Below are positions 60,701-64,000 of a DNA stretch of 64,000 bases, piece after piece; within the stretch, counting starts at the first letter, position 1; every line of letters starts with the position of its first letter. The notes beneath the pieces were generated by a model. That model was not told where the DNA came from, did not search any database, and saw nothing but the letters and a program-made list of their open reading frames with translations. The position numbers and the translations under genes were made by a program. The DNA comes from Pseudomonas syringae CC1557 (GTDB lineage Bacteria; Pseudomonadota; Gammaproteobacteria; Pseudomonadales; Pseudomonadaceae): assembly GCF_000452705.1 (NCBI RefSeq), contig NZ_CP007014.1:1860001-1924000 (forward strand). Reading direction: 5' to 3'.

Positions 60701-61204
60701 GGCAAGCAACTGGCGGCGTATCTGGTGGCTGAGCACAGCGGCGATCAACTGCGTGATGCGCTCAAGGCGCATCTCAAGGAATCGTTGCCCGATTACATGG
60801 TGCCGACCCATTTCATTGTCCTGGACAGCATGCCACTGAGCGCCAATGGCAAGCTGGATCGCAAGGCCCTGCCGAAACCGGACGCCAGCCAGTTACAGCG
60901 CCAGTACGTCGCGCCATCCACTGACCAGGAACAGCAGATGGCGGCGATCTGGGCCGATGTGCTGAAAGTCGAGCGTGTCGGGCTGAGCGATGATTTCTTC
61001 GAACTGGGCGGCCATTCATTGCTGGCGACGCAACTGATTTCCAGAATCCACACCGGCCTTGGGATCGACATCCCGCTGCGCCTGATTTTCGAGAAACCGC
61101 AATTGAACGAATTTATTCAGGCTTTCGCCAGCAGTGGCCTGTCGCTGACCGAGGACGGCTTGTCCGATATCGAAAAAATGATGAATGAAATGGCGGGTAT
61201 CTGA
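54747..61204 (+). CDS. Pyoverdine side-chain NRPS, C-A-T (Thr) and C-A-T (Ser) (single-base frameshift)
   Basis: GTG start at 54747 with AGGAGAG 6 bases upstream. Module 1: C (QHHIVSDGWSM near 55257), A (near 56685), carrier ([13 protein letters not shown] near 57847). Module 2: C (QHHIVSDGWSM near 58417), A ([11 protein letters not shown] near 59842), carrier (near 61005). Codes D-F-W-N-I-G-M-V (Thr) and D-V-W-H-V-S-L-I (Ser) are textbook. The frame breaks at 59442-59446: the end ATPDARR-stop becomes PDAPALIFAAKQLSYTQLN if one C is added, joining the rest (59519-61204 in the reading frame). No thioesterase; the chain passes on. The next NRPS starts 1 base after its stop. As given, only the first Thr module is complete. 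Confidence 0.87.
56231..57872 (+). repeat. Duplicated Thr A-T segment, copy 2
   Basis: Partner of 52881-54522 (offset 3350). Only scattered base differences are visible, for example TTGGTGGCG versus TTGGCGGCG near the end of the A domain. Recent duplication or gene conversion between the two Thr modules is the likely cause. Confidence 0.85.
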
Positions 61205-61205
61205 C

Positions 61206-64000
61206 ATGGACAAGTCTGCAGCAGAGCGTATCGCCCAGCGTTTTACGGAGTTGCCCGTTGAACAGCGCCGCCAGATCCTCGCCAAAATGCACGAGACCGG
61301 GCAGAGCTTCAAGCTGCTGCCTATCGCCGTGACCCGGCATGCCGCAGCGCGTATCCCGCTGTCCTACGCCCAGCAGCGCATGCTGTTTCTCTGGCAGATG
61401 GAACCGGACAACGCCGCTTACAACGTGCCCATGGCCGTGCGCCTCAACGGCCCGCTGGACCGGCAGGCATTGAGCGCCGCGCTGGATCAACTGGTGCAGC
61501 GCCACGAAACCCTGCGCACCCGCTTTGTGTCCGAAGAGGGCGCGTTTTATCAGGAGATTCTTGAGCAGGCGACTGTCGCCCTTGAATTCGCCTCGACTCA
61601 GCCCGCCGACATCGAACGTCAGGTGCGTGCGGAGCTGCAAAAGCCCTTTGACCTGCTGAGTGGCACGCTGCTGCGGGTCAAACTGTTCCAACTGAGCGAA
61701 ACCGAGCACGTCCTGACGGTGTGCATGCATCACGTGGTGTCCGATGGCTGGTCTGGTGAAGTGCTGATTCGTGAGTGGGTGCAGCTGTATCAGGCACAAG
61801 TTTCCGGGCAGCCCGCGCAATTGCCTGCGCTGGCGATTCAGTACGCCGACTACGCCATCTGGCAACGCGCCTGGCTGGAGGCCGGGGAGGGCGAGCGACA
61901 ACTGGATTACTGGAAACAGCAATTGGGTAGCGAACATCCGCTGCTGACGTTGCCGCTGGATCACGAGCGTCCGCTGCAACCGAGCCAGCGCGGGGCGACT
62001 GTGCGTGTCGACCTGCCGGAACAACTGTCCGCACAGCTGAAAATCCAGGCGCGCAACAATGGCCAGACCGTGTTCATGCTGATGCTGGCAGCGCTGTCGG
62101 TGATGCTGTCGCGCTTCAGCGGCCAAGCCGACATTCGCATCGGCGCGCCCAATGCCGGGCGCACCCGCAGCGAACTGGAAGGCCTGATCGGCTTCTTTAT
62201 CAACACCCAGGTGCTGCGCGTTCAGGTGGACGAGCGGCAGAGCTTTGCTGAGCTGCTGGATCAGGTGAAACAGGTGGTCACCGGGGCCCAGTCGCATCAG
62301 GAACTGCCCTTTGAACATCTGGTGGATGCGCTGGCCCCGGAACGCAACCTGGGCCACAACCCGCTGTTCCAGTTCAAGATCAATCAGCACGTGCTGAGCG
62401 CTGATGACAGTGGGCAAAGCGTGTCGGGGCTGACCGTCGACGAGTTTCCGATGGGCAGCAGTGATGCGCGCTTTGATCTGGCCTTTGACTTTAACGATAC
62501 GCCGGGCGGTATTCGCGGCTATTTCACCTACGCCACCGACCTGTTCGAGGCGCAGACCATCGAACGCATGGCCGACGCGCTGCGTGGCGTGCTGCAAGCA
62601 CTGGTCGTGGATGCTGATCAGCGTCTGGCCGACCGGCCGCAAACGGTCTTGTTGCCCGGCATTGAGCAAACCACTGATTTTGCCTGTGACGATTTTCTCA
62701 GCCTTTGGCAACAGGGCCTTGAAGCGGGTGGCGACAACACCGCCTTGCGCGTTGGCCAGCAGGTGTTGAGCTTTGACGAACTTGAAAGACGCAGTAACCA
62801 GTTCGCCCGCTACCTGCACGCACAGGACATCAACCCGGGCATGACCGTTGCGCTGTGCCTGGATCGCTCTGTGGAATGGGTGGTCAGCCTGCTGGCGGTG
62901 CTGAAACTGGGCGCGGTGTACCTGCCGCTGGACAGCGCACAACCTGCCGAGCGCCTGCAACAGCTGGCCCGTGACAGCGGCGCCGTGTTGCTGATTCATG
63001 CACCCGACGATGACAAGGCCGCGCAGCTTGGCGTGTGCCCGGTGCTGGCTTTCGATGCCACGTTGTGGGCCGATGTCGACAGCGGTGCGCTGAACGTTCA
63101 GGTCATGGCCGAGCAAGCGGCTTACATCGTTTACACCTCTGGCTCCACCGGGCAGCCCAAGGGCGTGGTGATCAGCCACGGTGCGCTGGCCAACTATGTG
63201 CAGGGCGTGCTTGAGCGCCTGTCGCTGAAGGACGGCGCGAGCATGGCGATGGTCTCGACGGTTGCGGCGGACCTGGGCCATACGTTGCTGTTCGGTGCGT
63301 TGGCCTCCGGTCGCCCGCTGCACCTGCTGTCCCACGAGCAGGCGTTCGACCCTGATGGTTTCGCCCGCTACATGGCCGAGCATCAGGTCGACGTCTTGAA
63401 GATCGTGCCCAGCCATTTGCAGGGCTTGCTGCAAGCTGCCAACCCGGCCGACGTGCTGCCGAGCCAGTTACTGATTCTCGGGGGCGAGGCCAGCTCGTGG
63501 GCGTTGATCGAACAGGTCCGCGCGTTGAAACCGGGCTGCCGCATCGTCAATCACTACGGCCCGACCGAAACCACGGTCGGCATCCTCACCCATGAAGTGG
63601 CCGAGCGTCTGAGTGGCTGCCGCAGCGTGCCGGTCGGCCAACCGCTGGCCAACGGCAAGGCGCGAGTGCTCGACGCCTATCTGAACCCGGTCGCCGAGCG
63701 GGTGGCGGGCGAGCTGTATCTGGGCGGTCAAGGGCTGGCGCAGGGTTATCTGGGCCGTGCGGCGATGACCGCCGAACGCTTCGTGCCGGACCCGGATGCC
63801 AATGGTCAGCGCCTGTACCGGGCAGGCGACCGTGCGCGCTGGGTGGATGGCGTGCTGGAGTACCTGGGCCGTGCTGATGATCAGGTGAAAATTCGCGGTT
63901 ACCGGGTCGAACCGGGCGAAGTCGGCCAGTTGCTGCAAACCCTGAACAACGTGGCCGAAGCCGTAGTGCTGGCCCAGCCGCTGGAAAGCGACGCGACACG
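61206..64000 (+). CDS. Pyoverdine side-chain NRPS, C-A for Asp, continues past the window
   Basis: Open from the ATG at 61206 (MDKSAAERIAQRFTELPVEQ) to the right edge, 931 codons, no stop. C domain with MHHVVSDGWSG near 61722, A domain with [11 protein letters not shown] near 63135, VNHYGPTETTVGILTHE and GELYLGGQGLAQGYL. Code D-L-T-K-I-G-H-V reads Asp. This A domain is the intact relative of the broken Asp domain in the second NRPS and shows what is missing there. It corresponds to the second beta-hydroxy-Asp position; a Ser module and thioesterase would be expected beyond the edge. Start 1 base after the previous stop, so translation is coupled. Confidence 0.9.
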   Translation, partial: MDKSAAERIAQRFTELPVEQRRQILAKMHETGQSFKLLPIAVTRHAAARIPLSYAQQRMLFLWQMEPDNAAYNVPMAVRLNGPLDRQALSAALDQLVQRHETLRTRFVSEEGAFYQEILEQATVALEFASTQPADIERQVRAELQKPFDLLSGTLLRVKLFQLSETEHVLTVCMHHVVSDGWSGEVLIREWVQLYQAQVSGQPAQLPALAIQYADYAIWQRAWLEAGEGERQLDYWKQQLGSEHPLLTLPLDHERPLQPSQRGATVRVDLPEQLSAQLKIQARNNGQTVFMLMLAALSVMLSRFSGQADIRIGAPNAGRTRSELEGLIGFFINTQVLRVQVDERQSFAELLDQVKQVVTGAQSHQELPFEHLVDALAPERNLGHNPLFQFKINQHVLSADDSGQSVSGLTVDEFPMGSSDARFDLAFDFNDTPGGIRGYFTYATDLFEAQTIERMADALRGVLQALVVDADQRLADRPQTVLLPGIEQTTDFACDDFLSLWQQGLEAGGDNTALRVGQQVLSFDELERRSNQFARYLHAQDINPGMTVALCLDRSVEWVVSLLAVLKLGAVYLPLDSAQPAERLQQLARDSGAVLLIHAPDDDKAAQLGVCPVLAFDATLWADVDSGALNVQVMAEQAAYIVYTSGSTGQPKGVVISHGALANYVQGVLERLSLKDGASMAMVSTVAADLGHTLLFGALASGRPLHLLSHEQAFDPDGFARYMAEHQVDVLKIVPSHLQGLLQAANPADVLPSQLLILGGEASSWALIEQVRALKPGCRIVNHYGPTETTVGILTHEVAERLSGCRSVPVGQPLANGKARVLDAYLNPVAERVAGELYLGGQGLAQGYLGRAAMTAERFVPDPDANGQRLYRAGDRARWVDGVLEYLGRADDQVKIRGYRVEPGEVGQLLQTLNNVAEAVVLAQPLESDAT

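Noticed and set aside
61113..63434. 773-residue antisense frame in the last NRPS, and similar long antisense frames at 27093-29012, 44619-46382 and 51337-53208
   Set aside because: All lie opposite conserved NRPS domains and are rich in Gln, His and Arg, as expected for reversed GC-rich NRPS coding sequence.
1..64000. tRNA or rRNA genes
   Set aside because: I looked at the intergenic gaps, particularly around dusA and the island, and saw no tRNA cloverleaf or rRNA sequence; the three-stem element at 43066 lacks tRNA features.

Overview
The window looks like a chromosomal segment of a fluorescent pseudomonad of the Pseudomonas syringae complex. It is GC-rich and carries pvdS, pvdG, pvdL, pvdH, an mbtH gene, an fpvG-F type iron-release operon, a SyrP-type hydroxylase and side-chain NRPSs. 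Stachelhaus residues that I read by eye from the adenylation domains give Lys-Asp-Thr-Thr-Ser-Asp after the PvdL chromophore. This is the order known for the P. syringae pyoverdine side chain (Lys-OHAsp-Thr-Thr-Ser-OHAsp-Ser); the last Ser module would lie beyond the right edge.

Layout. 0-3 kb: the end of an M20 peptidase, an NTF2-like protein, and an old yellow enzyme with its TetR repressor and two identical operators (nemRA-like). 3-5.7 kb: a LexA-boxed UmuD-like gene that has lost its catalytic residues, a small unknown gene, an RsbRD-type histidine kinase and a DUF1652 gene. 5.9-11.4 kb: an accessory island ending at dusA. It holds small membrane proteins, decayed phage genes (GH19 endolysin, adenine methylase, SRAP peptidase), an orphan type VI secretion Hcp beside a transglycosylase-like effector and a membrane protein that may be its immunity partner, an IS66 scrap and a broken integrase. 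11.5-18.4 kb: dusA, a universal stress protein, a four-gene phosphorelay operon with 4-base overlaps, and a secreted SnoaL-like protein. 18.5-64 kb: the pyoverdine locus.

Pyoverdine locus. pvdS (minus strand, Fur box upstream) diverges from pvdG. PvdS-type promoters of the form TAAAT or TAATT, 15-16 bases, then CGT can be read before pvdG-pvdL, pvdH-mbtH, the SyrP-like gene and the side-chain NRPS genes. PvdL makes the acyl-Glu-D-Tyr-Dab precursor, PvdH supplies Dab, the MbtH protein assists adenylation domains, the side-chain NRPSs add the remaining residues, and the SyrP-like enzyme probably hydroxylates Asp. The minus-strand fpvGHJK-fpvCDEF operon would reduce ferri-pyoverdine in the periplasm and recover the iron.

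Unusual points. PvdL (13 kb) is intact, but the following side-chain genes carry four frame-breaking lesions. Two look like loss of one C from a CCCC run, and two are short deletions in the first Asp adenylation domain. Either this strain has a decaying pyoverdine side chain or the assembly has errors here. Two intergenic repeat families lie inside the locus: a 139-bp tandem repeat after mbtH and a three-stem palindromic element before the side-chain NRPSs.
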